A stretch of 64,000 nt of DNA from Diprion similis (lineage: Eukaryota > Arthropoda > Insecta > Hymenoptera > Diprionidae): assembly GCF_021155765.1 (NCBI RefSeq), contig NC_060109.1, positions 6,354,001 through 6,418,000 on the forward strand. Direction: 5' to 3'. A program made the translations under genes and the position numbers. This document shows, in pieces, positions 10,868 to 23,441 of the stretch; within the stretch, counting starts at the first letter, position 1, and each line of letters begins with the position of its first letter. The notes under the pieces were generated by a model. That model searched no databases. It worked only from the letters and a program-made list of their open reading frames with translations, and had not been told where the DNA came from.

Positions 10868-12589
10868 ATAATGAAATGGTACAAAGATGATATGAAGTAA
10901 GTATAGATCTTCATAATCATTCGAGATGATAGATAGATAGAGCTCAACATACCACATAAGTTGCACATAAATATCTGCATCTCATTTTCTCAAATTACAA
11001 GTCAAACGTGATATAGGGAAGCAGTACTTGGAATAATTGTTTCTCATTTTACAGGAACTTCGACGTTGAGGGTCGATTGATGCATTTGGTTTCAAGAGCA
11101 CCACCAGCCTTAGAGCACAAGAAACAAAGCATGCGGCATTGTTTGCTATAATTAATTAAAAAGAGCGGTCCTTTTAAATTTGAACCGGCCTGTACCCTCC
11201 AGGTCAGTTCCAAGAAATTAAGAAAAAATTGGTCAAATATTTCAGCGTTCTGGTTTGAGTAAAAAGGGTGCCTGTAAGCATAAGTTCAGTTGAGACTTTC
11301 GAATTTGCTGCAGAAACAATCAATAAAACGAAAGATGTATCATTGCATGAACCATTCTATGAACAGTGTTGCCAGTATTGTCATTGTAGCGGGGAAATAA
11401 AGAAAAAATCACATCTTTTTACGTCGATGCTCCTGAAACAATTCAAACCTTGACAAAAAAATTTATTGAATATTGACGATACAAAAAGTACGAAACTATT
11501 TGTAATTTAACTTTTAGTGGTCACACATGGGTACAATCGACCCAGCCATAAGTTTCAAATGGTTGCTGTGTGAAAACTGTCAGCCCGATCGGGATCCAAA
11601 AAATACGGGAAATACTTCAAAGATTATGAAACGTGTGAAAAGTTGATATGTCGAAGTTCAAATGACAATATTGAAAGAGAAAATACTCAACAGATTGATT
11701 TGTCAAAAAACACACCTTTTCGCTCAAAAAATAATAACTTTTTGATTTCTAATATTTTTTGGTCAAATTTCCACAGAAAAGTACTTAGACATGGTACTTT
11801 TAGAAAAAATAGTGACATAGTGTGCGTTTAAACCGGTGGTTAGATAATTCACTGGATAATGGATATTTAGGCCTACACTAAAGCTTGCGTCAAATTCACC
11901 CTGTGGGACCACGAAGGGTTGATTACAAACCAATCAGTCATTATTTCCAATTTGCACTCATTTCTTATCTCCGTTATTCCAAGAATTTTTCGGACCCGAT
12001 TTGGGGGGGTGGGGCAAAGCCGGTTGAAGATGAACTTTTCGAGGACCACTATAATAATGCATGATATTTTTCTGTTGAAATATTTTTGAAAACATTTTTT
12101 GCCAGTTTGTTGTAACTATGATACGGCAAGGATCGTTACATTTATTTCTAATCATAAGTTGTGAAAAGGACTATGATCTCTGCAAGTAATGTAATTGAAT
12201 GAATAAAATTGGCAAGTTACTATCCTGTATACTTTGATAAAACCCTAATTACGTACTTTTGTTGTATTGTAAAATATTCATGGATCTATTAGCTAATTCC
12301 GTTCGCTTTACAAACCATTGTCAGACTACGTTATAATGTTGAATAATAAAATACTTATGTGGAAGCCGATATTTCTATGGATGATCAACAAGTTTGCTAT
12401 TGACTTGTTCTTTTCTACTAATCGTGTTGTTAGATATCAAGTAGTTTTCTGTTCCGGAATACACTAGAGAGAATCGGTCTCTGCTACCAAAGAAGTAATG
12501 TTCTGTCCATGATTTCGAAAAAAAAAAAGAAATTGCACCAGTCCACTCTATGGTTCACTTTTAAATATATCTTCCGCGCCACAAGAATT
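10868..12589. other. No recognisable gene
   Basis: AT-rich, with several short open frames that show no motif. Nothing here can be tied to a known family by eye. Confidence 0.35.
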
Positions 12590-13050
12590 GAACTTAATCA
12601 ACCCAAGAAATCCCTCTTTGCGGTCCCTGTTGTCGCAGAATTGCGCTACAATGGCTAGCGATTTCTCTGTGCTGATATCCGTTGACTAATCAATTATGAT
12701 CGAGAACATATTTTCGCTCAGCTTCTCTGTAATCTTGCTCATTTGTTCTTTTGCAGTACATTGTTTTGTTAGGCTTGTAGCTTTGGTCCGAGAGCATTTA
12801 ATAGCTTTTGTGCTCATGTGACAACATTGTCATTTTCAATTCTGCATATTTGATTAGGTCTTCCTTGCGTTTTTGATCGCTGTTAAATAAACACTTGTTG
12901 ATTGCAACAGTTCGCTCAGCTTTTCTTATGTTCTTACAATGGTAAGCCATAGTTTCATGTCGTTTGAGATGTGAAATTCCACCATTAATTGTTTTGTTAC
13001 ATGCTATGCAATACGGCTTGTCTGATTTTTTCTCTAACTAAAAATAGTTA
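12590..13050 (-). pseudogene. Fragment of a hAT-like transposase N-terminus with zinc finger
   Basis: Minus-strand translation shows KPYCIACNKTINGGISHLKRH followed by a second His, a C2H2/BED-type finger in the form used by arthropod hAT-like transposases. The following region (RKAERTVAINKCLF, KYAELKMTM) fits the linker after the finger. Stops and frame changes are frequent, and no catalytic domain follows. It could be the end of an element whose body was lost. Confidence 0.5.
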
Positions 13051-13636
13051 GACTTCCAGTTGTCCTTAAATTGTTGCCGATAGGATTTTCTTTCGTATTG
13101 GGTTTGTTTGTTGTCAGCGTCGGAATCAGTATCATCTAGCAGATCACTTTCATCCCAAGTGTCACCTGTGCTCTTATAAAAATAAAAAACTGTCAGTGTT
13201 GAGTATAACCCCACGGTGTTGTCATAGACACAGAGAAAGCAAACATAAGTAAAAAGCTATAGGATTATCTCCCAAAGATTACACTTTACGCTGTAATTAT
13301 CTGTTTTTGTATAACTGCTTGATAATGTATTTGATACCAAGTGCAACACTAGAGGTGATGCGAAACAAGATTGGTTTTACAGTTTAAAATAGGCGTTGAT
13401 TAGTTTTTATTCTATTGGGCATTTTGGTTTCATGTTTGGATTTCGGTTCCGAGAATACAAAATACAGGGCTTGCAGTATGCCACTACTGACACTAATTTG
13501 CCACTATTTTTGGCGCCTGCCACTATTTGCCTCTATTCCAATAAAACGCCACTAATTGCCTCTATTTTCCTGCTTCAAGAAATTATCTTTTTTTTAATGT
13601 TTTTAACATCCATGGGTCCGTCGGAATGCTAGGATC

Positions 13637-13786
13637 AAGGCCGAAGCACATAAAACTACGGAAGCCAAAAGCAGAATGCATCAAGATATTGCGCATATGC
13701 TATGGCTTTCGCAGAACCCATAGCGCATGCGTAATAACTTTCTGCATTCTGCTTATGGCTCGTAGAGTTTCATGTACTTCGGCCTT
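13637..13786. repeat. Foldback MITE, 150 bp
   Basis: Termini aaggccgaagcacat and atgtacttcggcctt are inverted, and agcagaatgcat is answered by tgcattctgct. The arms cover almost the whole length with a short AT-rich centre containing cgcatatgctatgg / ccatagcgcatgcg. No coding capacity. Confidence 0.75.
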
Positions 13787-14244
13787 AACTATTTCACGTG
13801 TATACAATTGTGATGAATCACGGGACACTTGTGTAGTAATGATTTAAAATTCCCGATAAATTGGAAGGTTGTCGCGTTCAGTGAAATAGGCACGTTTCGT
13901 GGTGGTTTTGTTTCGTAGATGCTTGATACAACGGTATTCACGGTAAGTAATTTTCGAAACCTATCATTTCGTGGAATTGACATCGTAAATTTAAGTGTGC
14001 AAGGGAAAGAGGGGGGCAGTATTTTTTCTTCCAACACGTTACCGCACTTATGGTCTAAGAGCTAGAGCCTGTAGTCGTCAGAACAAATATTTGAGGTTAG
14101 GTTCGTGAATAACCACTTATTTTTTTTTTTCCTGCAGACTTCGAGTAATGAGTCTCAAATATTTGAGGTCAAGTTCCTAAATAATTACTTACATTTTTTC
14201 TTCTTTAACAGATTTTAAATAATCAGCCTAAAATACTAATTTCA

Positions 14245-16330
14245 ACCATGTTGGCTATCCCAACAAGATGCTCTGGGATTCGAAGTATCCACATGGTTCA
14301 AAAAAGGAAACGACAAAGCGGATGAATTATTTTGTCAGATCTGTCTTGCATCATTTTCATTTGCCGCTAAAATCTTCGACGCTGTTGTTCACCATTCCAA
14401 TAGTAGGAAGCACACTCTGCAAGCCCGGACGAAGCTTTAAGATAAGCATCTCAAATTACAAGGATTTGCTGTAGCAAAAACTCCCACAGAACAGCTGACA
14501 ATAAAACCGATGCAGTTGTACAGTATGAAAGCTGAACTCATATGGGCCATGGAGAATACGCAAAGCAATACGTCTGCCGCTTCGTGTGATAATCTGAAAG
14601 AGGTGTTTCAAAGTATGTTCTCAGGATCAATTGCTGATGATTTCAGTCTCGGTCGTACTGAACTTCTACATCTTGTCACCGAGGCTCTGGGTCCGTATTT
14701 CATGAAAATTTTTTCCGACGATATCCAGCATGCGTCGAGCAATTGTATCGCGTACGATGAAACAACGAATGCTGAACAGAAAAAGGAATTGCAAATCTCA
14801 GTACGATACTTTTCTAATACAGATAAAGAAGTTGTCGACCATCATTTGTGAACTTTTCTCATAGGTCATGCAACTGCTGATATACTGGCTGAATTTCTCA
14901 ACAATGCTATTAATGAGGCTGGAAATTCCAAAACGAAGCTCATTATGCCTGCTTCTGACGGTCCAAATGTTAACAAAAAAGTATGGTCAATTCTGAATGA
15001 TGAAGAGATTGAAGTCCGTGGCCGAGGATTACTCAATACTGGGTCCTGTAACATTCACACCATTCACAACGCATTCTTGAAAGGAATGGAAGAGCTTGGC
15101 AGTGATGCGAGTGACTTTATTCTACAAATCTACAATTTCTTTCACGGGTGGCCTAAACGATGAAAAGACTTCGAGCAAATTCAGCTTTAGCAGCAGCTTC
15201 CAGTACATAATTTTCTCAAACACGTCAGTACTCGATGGTTAACATTAAAGCCAAGTGCAGAGCGTGTTCTAGAATAATGGACGGTGCTGGAAAAATACTT
15301 TCTCAATTTCATTTCTAACCAAAAAAATTGCAAGACAGTGATGAATTCCCCGAAGTACCTGGTTATATGTAAGTAGTTGCGATAAAAAACGATGAAAGCT
15401 GAATGACATTTTGTTATCTATAGTACCGCATTGTTCACCAAATTCACGTTAGGATTTCAAAAATACGAACCATCAAGTCATCTATTATTCGATGAGCTTC
15501 GAACCCTTCTACTGATAATCGCTGGTCGGGTTTATAAAGTGGAAACTGTCCAAAGCGAGAATGATGAAAAATTGAAAGGAGAAACTTTGCTTGCAGAAAG
15601 AAATTTGCTTCCGATAAAATCTGTAATTATTCTGAAGTCAGTTCAAGATTGTTTTTATGATAGCGAGTTGTCTGAAAAAGATAGGCTTCTATTTCTACAC
15701 CGTGCGCAAAGCTATTTTAAACAAGTTGTAATCCACGTGATGAAAAAATCTTCACTAGACGCATATTCAGACTCAAACATGATTTATTGGTGCCGTTGCT
15801 TACAGCCAAACCGAATAAATTTTTTTTAGAATATCAGCTGTGCAGACATTGTTAAGGTTGCAAAAGCGCTGCCATTAGCTGAATATATTTCATCGACCAC
15901 ACTGGCAGATGAATGACGGTTAATGCAGCTGGAAAAGTTGTCAGAATTCAAAGAAGAGCGGGTGAATCATTATTTGCAAAAAATGTATTTGGTTTGAAAA
16001 ATGCGAGCAATGATCCAAAGTACCCAATAATCTCTCGTGTAGTTAAGGCGTGTCTTTGTTTTTCTCATGGGAATGCTGACGTTGAGAAGAGTTTTTTCAT
16101 ATCCAATAGAATATTATCTGGCGATAAGGCAATTATATCTGAACGAATCTTGAATCTACGCTCAGCAATTCGTGGTAGCATCATGAAGTTCAAAGACAAG
16201 CCACATTTAGTTCCCATAACACAAGATTTGATTGCTAAAACACGATTGGCGAATCAAAGCTATAAGGGTTTTTTGGAGGCGGAAAAGAGAAAAAAAAGCC
16301 GAAGCAGCTGCAATCGTACGGGCTAAAGAG
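14245..16330 (+). pseudogene. Decayed hAT-like transposase (second family)
   Basis: Pieces follow one another in changing frames: a zinc-finger-like CQICLASF...HHSNSRKH (14330-14425), an YFMKIFSDDIQHASS region (14700), CIAYDETTNAEQK (14744), ADILAEFLNNAI (14876), a GRGLLNTGSCNIHTIHNAF region (15021-15078) and the C-terminal dimerisation-type segment SHGNADVEKSFFISNRIL (16067-16120) followed by LRSAIRG. This order matches hAT-type transposases with a C-terminal hATC domain. At least four frame changes or stops (14851, 15163, 15829, and gaps between) make it a pseudogene. No clear terminal repeats were found. Confidence 0.6.
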
Positions 16331-17480
16331 CTCAGACTAGAGTAACAAAAAGAAGATTCGGTACAAACAAATGAAAACAAGAAACGAAAATATTAAAAAA
16401 CTAGAAACTGAAATTGAGTAAAAGCTACAACAACAGAAATTGAAAAACGAAGTGTTGCGAAATTTGTAACGGAAGCGAACAAACGTTTTCAGAGTCAGCC
16501 TTGAAAGAACAAAATAAGTGGGAGGAAATGCGAATGGCGCAAGGTTTGCTTGAAGGTGCTGGAAGACTGAGGGAACAAGAGCGAGAGTAAGCGAAAGTGA
16601 CGTCCAAAATAGTTAGGGAAGTTGAAAAGGGGGAGAGTACTGTGATATCTGGTTTTATCAGCAATAAACCAAAAAATAATGAGTCATTGTCATTCTAACT
16701 AAAATGCAAATGTAACTGATATCTATTCAAATATTCTTCAAGTGCCAGAAAAATTTCACTAATACGGGTATGAGACTGATCTTGCATTTAGGTATAAGAT
16801 TAACATTTGTTACAATAATAACTGAGATCGTAGGTGTGACCAAAAATAATGATTTATATATAAGTCTAAACAATTTATTCATTATTGGTATAGAGTGGTT
16901 AACTTCTGGCCACAGGTGGAGCCCGACTCACGGGGTGGAAGGCGCCACAACTAGCCACAGCCACACATATACACATACAGTGTCTGCATTACACACACAT
17001 ATATTATAACAACATTAATTATAAGATTAATACTGTCTAAGTTTAATGTATAAAGATACATTGCTTACTAGAAGTAAGTGCTTTACTGTTAGTGCCAAAG
17101 TAAACTAGTTCCGCATTGTGATAAAAAAAACCAACTAATACGTACGTACTACACATGTTCCTAATGAATACTTTATTGAGAACAAAAGTTTCAAGTACAA
17201 ATCTAAAAATGATCTGGGTTTTTTTTGCTTTTATCCCTTACTTTATTCCTAGTCATACTAATATACTACTTTTCATCAGGCCAGTAAATATTATTTATCA
17301 AAAAGTGTGCTTTATTGAACCTAAGCCGCCACTATTTTGCTACTATTTTCGTGAATTAATGGCACTAATGCAACTTTTTTCGAAGACCTCAGTCATTGGA
17401 AGCCCTGAGAATACAAAATTACAACGAAAATTTGGATCGGGCGAAGCTGTATTTATCATTTCCCTTTTCCCCTAGCATTG
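16331..17480. other. No recognisable gene
   Basis: Low-complexity AT-rich DNA with a short CA-rich stretch at 16962-17005. A 106-residue hydrophobic frame at 17155-17475 has no motif I recognise. Confidence 0.35.
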
Positions 17481-18361
17481 ACAGTACTGGTCCCCACCCA
17501 CGTCTAAAATTGACCTATGAGATGGAAAATGCCGGCCACATTAGCTTTCTAGATGTTTGGATTATCAACCAGGATTCAAAGATTATAACGGATTGGTACC
17601 AGAAGCCGACTTGGTCAGAACGATATTTGAATTTTAACTCACATCACCCTCGCAGTTATAAAATCGGTACTGTGTACAACCTAGTTGACCGAGGAATAAA
17701 ACTTGCCAATCTATGTTTCCATGACAAAAATCTTTCAATCATTAGGAACGAGCTAATAAAAAATGGGTACCCGTCAACGTTTCTTAACAAAATGATTAAT
17801 TCACGCTTGAAGAAAATTTTAGCTTGTGATAACAATAACAATACACCGTCATTACGAACTGTTGGGAGTCACAATAGATATATCGCAATCCCATACGTGG
17901 CAGACCTCTATGAATCCTTGAATAGATCTTTCAAGAAATATGATGTCCAATTTGTTGTAAAAAATGTGATTGATCTACACTCTGTATTTGACTCAGATAA
18001 AGACATCCTCCCTAAAGGAAAACAGTCGAACTGTGTTTATAAAATTGATTGCAAAAATTGCAAAAAACCATACATAGGACAAACAGGCAGACATCTGTGC
18101 GTCAGAATTAATAATCATAAAAATAACATCAAAGAAGACGCAGACCGTCACACTGCCTTGACCATACACAGAGTGGATTTTTATCACATTTTTGATTTCG
18201 ATAAAATTAAAATTTTACACCAAGAACCACATTGTTGCAAGCGTATAATTCTAGAAATGTGTAATATTGTGAAACACCATGACTCCGTAAACCTCCGTCA
18301 GGATGTTAAAAATCTTAGCGAAACCTACATCAAACTATATACCGACAGTGCACCCAGGTAA
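17480..18361 (+). pseudogene. Penelope-like element: C-terminal RT region plus GIY-YIG endonuclease
   Basis: An uninterrupted frame of roughly 290 residues. The first third carries the conserved segment after the RT palm (SFLDVWI, TDWYQKPTWSERYLNF, YKIGTVYNLVDR). The last 110 residues form the GIY-YIG domain: CVYKIDCKNC, PYIGQTGRHLCVRI, ADRHTALTIH, and IILEMCNIVKHHDSVNLRQD. The RT palm with its catalytic Asp residues lies upstream and is absent, so this is a 5'-truncated insertion. The open frame extends upstream to 17396 but that part does not resemble the family. It is distinct in sequence from the Penelope fragment at 2274-2591. Confidence 0.85.
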
Positions 18362-19116
18362 ATTACCGACGGTGACAATCTACATAATCTAGTTACGTCA
18401 CTCCACTATACGGTTTGCTTATGTTCTACCTGACGCATGATTGATTATCGAGTTTACGATCACATGATACTAGTAAAATCCGCGACTTTCTCTTTCCCTT
18501 TTCACGCTGTTGGCCCACGAGCGCAGACGTTGCTAATTCTAGTCTTCTCCAGAAGTTTTCTAAATCTTTTGATTTCTGATGGATGCGTGGAAAAGAAAGA
18601 GAAACAAATAACTTACCGCCTGGGGTCCCACCGATATTACTTTTGGCTATGAACTTGGACGTTTCTTGACATATATTTCGACTCGAATTTTCAAGGTTGG
18701 TCACGTGGTTTTACAATTTCACTTTCACAAATTTTCCTTTGACCTGTATCATGGATTATATATTGGTTCTCTCTTCCTTTTTTTACAGAAAAAATATTGT
18801 ACATAGATGTTGAGCCCAAAAATTGTAATCGGCTAGATTGGTTCGTGGTTATGGAGTACGGGAAAAACTCCAATAATTTCTTTTTCTTTTTCTTTCTTTT
18901 TTTATATGTTACTAGGGGCTTCGCCCCTGCGCGCCTCACTACTTCCTTATACATTGTCTATTAGACAGGTGGATTCACCATTTTTTTCTTCTTGCCTTTA
19001 TTGACTTTCTCCATTGCCAACGTAATCCTGGCTGTCCTTTTGACTGTTTCGTGATATATTTATATTTGCTATCATATGCTTGTTGCTTTTAATACTTATT
19101 ACTCACTATGTGAATT
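18362..19116. other. 3' flank of the Penelope fragment and unassigned sequence
   Basis: No gene recognised. Pyrimidine-rich tracts occur near 18870-18905, and a motif ttactaggggcttcgcccct at about 18908 contains a short GC-rich hairpin. Confidence 0.35.
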
Positions 19117-19504
19117 TTATTTCTGCAAGACATCAAAGTGTACACCGTCTCCGTCGCCGGTGAAGAGTATCGAGAATTGTCTTCCATCTTGTGATCCGAT
19201 TTGGTATGGATGAATTTGTTTTCCGCGATACACGATTAAACATATCTTAAAAATTTCCGCAGCTGCAGCTAATTCTGCTTCTCTCCCGTAAATTCCCTTT
19301 TTATTCAAGTGTGATATGTAATCACCAGGTGACCTAATCACGGCACCGTTTGACTCATTACCTATAATAAAACCCGCAAATGTTGACCAATTATCAACTA
19401 TATTTGAAACGATACTCAGTCTCACCTCTGCGTATCGATCTTGAGTGCCGTGCGCGAAAAAGACAATTCCCGTCGTGAATCGTCTTGATAATTCTCGTTT
19501 GCAT
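19117..19504 (-). pseudogene. OTU-family cysteine protease domain, frameshifted
   Basis: From the minus-strand ATG at 19504 the frame reads through DGNCLFRA, the OTU catalytic Cys box (19451-19474). The rest of the domain lies in another frame: GTQDRYAEVRL, GDYISHLNKKGIYGREAELAAAAEIF, a VYRG strand, and the terminal GDGDGVHFDVL with the catalytic His. All landmarks are in the usual OTU order, and the length of about 130 residues suits the domain. A single frame change just after the Cys box (about 19450) separates the halves. OTU domains remove ubiquitin and are often carried by insect transposons; no partner genes are seen here, so its origin is open. Confidence 0.7.
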
Positions 19505-19948
19505 ATTTATTTTCTGTGTGTCATAAGATAACTATAAATATATTTTTCAAAGACTGTCATAAACACCCGATGACAGCTGTCAATCACTTGACACTATGAA
19601 CATAGTAAGTTTCGTTTGCTAGATGCTTTTTTTTTGTATCCGGCATCTCACCCCACCGCCAACTTCATGCGTATACTATTGTTATTATAATCTTTTTTAC
19701 CTGTTGCTGTGCGGTACAGGATTTTTTTATTAGATAGAGAGAAAAATAGTATTTCTCTACGTCTCTGACCTACATTTCCAAGATTCCCAACACTACATTG
19801 ACAGTACTGGTACACGTAACAGCAATAATCAGAAGAATTTGCACAAAAAAAGTTCACATGACTGTCTGAACTGATTATTACATAATTCTAGAACATGTTC
19901 AAAGAGTTAGAGAAATACTTTAGTTTTTCTTCATTTATGAAATAAATC

Positions 19949-20134
19949 TCAAACGTAATTTTTGAGCAAGATATGGGATAACTTTCTCCTCTTCTTCGTA
20001 GGATCATTTATTTGTCTTTTATTTTTTGCAGGTTGCCCTTTGTCAAAAGAATGAATGATTGAATTATACGATTCACAGACCAACAAAAAAGGAAGCAAAA
20101 AAAGCACAAACAAATTTGGTACATACCGCTTCAT
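19949..20134 (-). CDS. Small ORF with signal-peptide-like N-terminus, unknown
   Basis: 61 codons from the ATG at 20134. It opens with MKRY followed by a hydrophobic LFVLFLLPFLLVC stretch and then a basic tail with NKR and KKRRK clusters. This looks like a secretory signal followed by dibasic sites, but there is no family match, no visible promoter and no support beyond composition. Chance occurrence is quite possible. Confidence 0.2.
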   Translation of the reverse strand: MKRYVPNLFVLFLLPFLLVCESYNSIIHSFDKGQPAKNKRQINDPTKKRRKLSHILLKNYV

Positions 20135-21574
20135 ATTAATACACCATCTTTTTGTGTCTTCTTCCACCGTTTACATCACGTATTAGTAATGCCAATCTAC
20201 TTACAGGCGCGGTGGCGTGGAGCACGGTTGAGCCGTAACCAATCCAAATGCGTAAAATATCGTGTTCATTAGATTTTATGCATTTCGATTGGTCACCGCT
20301 TGACGCTGTTGAATTGACTTTCGATGACACGGGATTCTCGGAAAAAAATCTGGCTTCCGAAAATGTAATAGAAATAACGAGCGTCGTAATAGCGTACTAA
20401 ACTGCACGAAAAGGTAATGGATCTTTTACATTTGTAATAGACTGACAACGATGGTCGTCAACGAGCTAGCCAGTATTTCTTAGTTTGGTTCAGAGCTAGC
20501 TCAGTAAAATCGTACCCAACCTAGTGCCCAGAAAAAGGACGGTGAGAGAAGCATCGTCCCGGTGGGCCGTGGAACATCAGCGCACTATTATTGTTTAGGC
20601 TGGAATTGTGCATTTGTCCACCTTTGAGCATTCGTCACTCGATTGCGGTGAGGGTGTTTTGCACAAATGGAATCCAACGTGGGGCCCGACAGAGCAAAAA
20701 AGTGATAATTAATAAAGAAAAATACCGGAACACGAGATTTTAAGATCTCAGAATGGCGGTGCCTTTTGTGTGAAGACGCTTACGCAAGAAGTCGACGAAG
20801 TAAACATCTTTCTTAACCTCCATTTTGAAAACGGGGATTTGATGTTATTACGGTGTGAACTAAGGCGACACTACGCCACGGGATAAGAAAGACCACGAGT
20901 AGGTCACACCAACAGTGTACTATTGCTCGGTGTGAGGCCAGGGAAACCGAAAAGATCTACGTCTACACGATTTTTTTTTTTTTTTTACGCGATAACGTAT
21001 TATGAATCGATGAACGCCGGCTGCACTCACGAAAAAGCATGACTCATAGTGACGTTCCGCATGAGCCGAGCGAAGCGTTCGGCTCGTTCCGCCTGAGCCG
21101 AGCGTGCACGAACAAAATTTATCGAAAAAATTATAATTTTCAATTCACTCCTTCCTTGTATAATACAAAATAATGATAATTCAGTGATAATAATTCAATT
21201 CAATTCATAAAAGTATGCAATTTTTTATCAATGTTTTTTTATGACGTTATCACGTAAAATTATTGTCCGGAAACCGATTTTACAGACAACCCGTTTTTTT
21301 TTGTTTTGCGGACACGGAAGATCAGCGCGCCGGGATGGGAAGCATAGCAGGTGAGGGTAGATCGTGTCATCCTGAGAGATCGAACGACATAAAAAGCCAT
21401 CGTTTGCATTATAAATCAGGGCACCTGGGTCGGAAGCACGGTGGGTGGGGGTAGATAATGTTCAAACGGCCAGAAATTGATAGTTAAGATCTACGAGCGG
21501 CTATTGCGGAACCGAGCAAGTAAAATCTCAAGGAAATCATATTACCATCCACACACACGTACCGTAAAAACCAG
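20135..21574. other. Unassigned, repeat-like
   Basis: No gene recognised. GC-richer patches (20520-20690, 21010-21110) look like parts of LTR or leader sequence; cgttcggctcgttccgcctgagccgagcg at about 21078 contains a short inverted repeat of the ggctcg / cgagcc type. Confidence 0.3.
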
Positions 21575-22955
21575 CAGATAACGACCAACTGGTCAGCACG
21601 CTCATGCTGCCAGCTAACAATAAGCCGCATACATAAGGGAGTATTGCGAAGACATCCGAGCTAAACCGACGGTTGACAAACGCACCAGTGCTAGAAAGAG
21701 AACATCAAGAGGGACCAAGATGAACAACTCGACCGCGACGAGGACGGACGGTCAACCTCACCCGTGGACCAACAGCGGCGACGCCACTCTTGATTGGTCC
21801 GATTCCTTATAAATAGAGTTGCCTCGCTGGCACTCGTCACCAGTAGACAGTATAGCACTCTTCTGTGTCATTACTTTATACTACAGACCAGGAGGCAGTA
21901 CAGCACTCTGCGTCACAACTCTCTATTTTTGTTAAACAGAAGACAGTATAGCACTGCTCTATTTCTCAGCTTCATTTTATAAATTCAGTAGGCGGTATAG
22001 CACCCCACTCCGTCACACACCAGTCAGGAATATAACAGTCCACTGCATAAAAATCAGATCAGCAGGTAACAGAGTCAGATGCAGCATAGCACTCGAGTTT
22101 GCATGAATTAAATACCGTAAATATAACTTCACTTGTGCATAGCGCATGTGTCAGAAAACAGGAGCAGTACCAATGAATACTTGCATTTCTTCAGTTTATG
22201 ATCTTTTCGTAAATTTGATGTTTAATTATTCATTATTAATTTGTATCGAATCTTTGATCATATTCAGTTGCATTCTAACTTGTGAATTAAAAGATTACTC
22301 TGGTTGCTGATACAAATATTCTGTTTGCGATCCGACATAGCTGTCAATTTGATCAGGATAGACACAGTTTCAGGGAACCACGAGAGATGCTGGCTCCGAT
22401 CAAACATCTGAGTCCGCGATCAATCTGGGGATCCCCGATCTGAAAAACAGCCACGGTGTTGAAAACCTTGGTCTATAGACAGTCGTTGTAGGTTAGAACA
22501 AGGATTCGATTGGTGAATTGATTTAGGTACACCTCCGACTACCTAGGTGCCGCCGACCTAAGACTCTTAAGTGTACGGGTAGTGGTATTGAAAGGGCTGG
22601 CCTAACATACACGCTGCTTCTACTAGGAGCTCCGAAATCCGGATTGAGTCACATGTACGGCCCTGGATCTAAAAAATCTACAGCTGAGTGCAACGTACTG
22701 CTAATTGCGATAACTGAATTTCCGCAAACAGCATCTCCAGCGTAACAAACCAGAGTTTACATTAGCTACAGATACTGGACATATTTAGGGTGTCACAGGT
22801 CGGCAAGATCGGTCCTCACTCTCACCTAATAAAAAATGGAGCTGCTATTCAGTTGCACCTTATCTTCTCAGCTAATAAAAGCGATAAAACACCCACATTA
22901 ACGAACGATTTTTCGCATGAGCTATATCAGCTCTTACCGAAAATCGAACACGTTC
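21575..22955 (+). mobile_element. Diverged LTR-like element related to 9538-10863
   Basis: It shares the same ordered landmarks: taacgaccaactggtcag at the start, tataaatag at 21808-21816, agtatagcactc/agtacagcactctgcg units at 21848-21915, ggggatccccgatctgaaaaacagcc at about 22430, ggattcgattggtgaat at about 22500, and ggtcggcaagatcggtcc at 22798. The terminal TGTAACG and target duplication are no longer clear, so it is older than its relative and the ends are approximate. Confidence 0.55.
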
Positions 22956-23437
22956 CAACCTTGACTAACAAGAGCTCGTAAGCATCTAACTACTAAGGAG
23001 CACACGCGGCGACCGGAGATACCAACACTTATCCCCAAGAAGGAAATCGAACACCCGGAAAAACGACAAGGCGCAAGGTTCGTAAACAAATCGTGCTCCA
23101 GCGGATCAGGTTGAATTAATTAACCATCCACAGACGTCTGCGCGCGACACAAAAAGTTCACTGGAGCTGCCCACACAACACAATGGCGTCCGTAAGATCC
23201 TGTGGGTATTTGTTCAGTTTGAATCTAATTACTTTGAAATGTGAACGCAGCCTAAGAGCACCGTACTGCGACATCCGGTATGCGCAGACATTTTCTTTTA
23301 TGAAACAGTCAGCCAGCAATAAAGAACGTAAAAGTTGTTATATAAAGTGGATCCAACGTAATCCTCTTTTATTTAGTAAATTCGTCAGTAAAATTGATAT
23401 AATAAATTGTGTTCAAGCTCTAAATATTAGAAGAAAT
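22956..23437. other. Unassigned sequence
   Basis: An 87-residue frame at 23183-23446 starts with ATG but shows no motif and ends inside the next element. I do not call it a gene. Confidence 0.3.
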
Positions 23438-23441
23438 ATAT

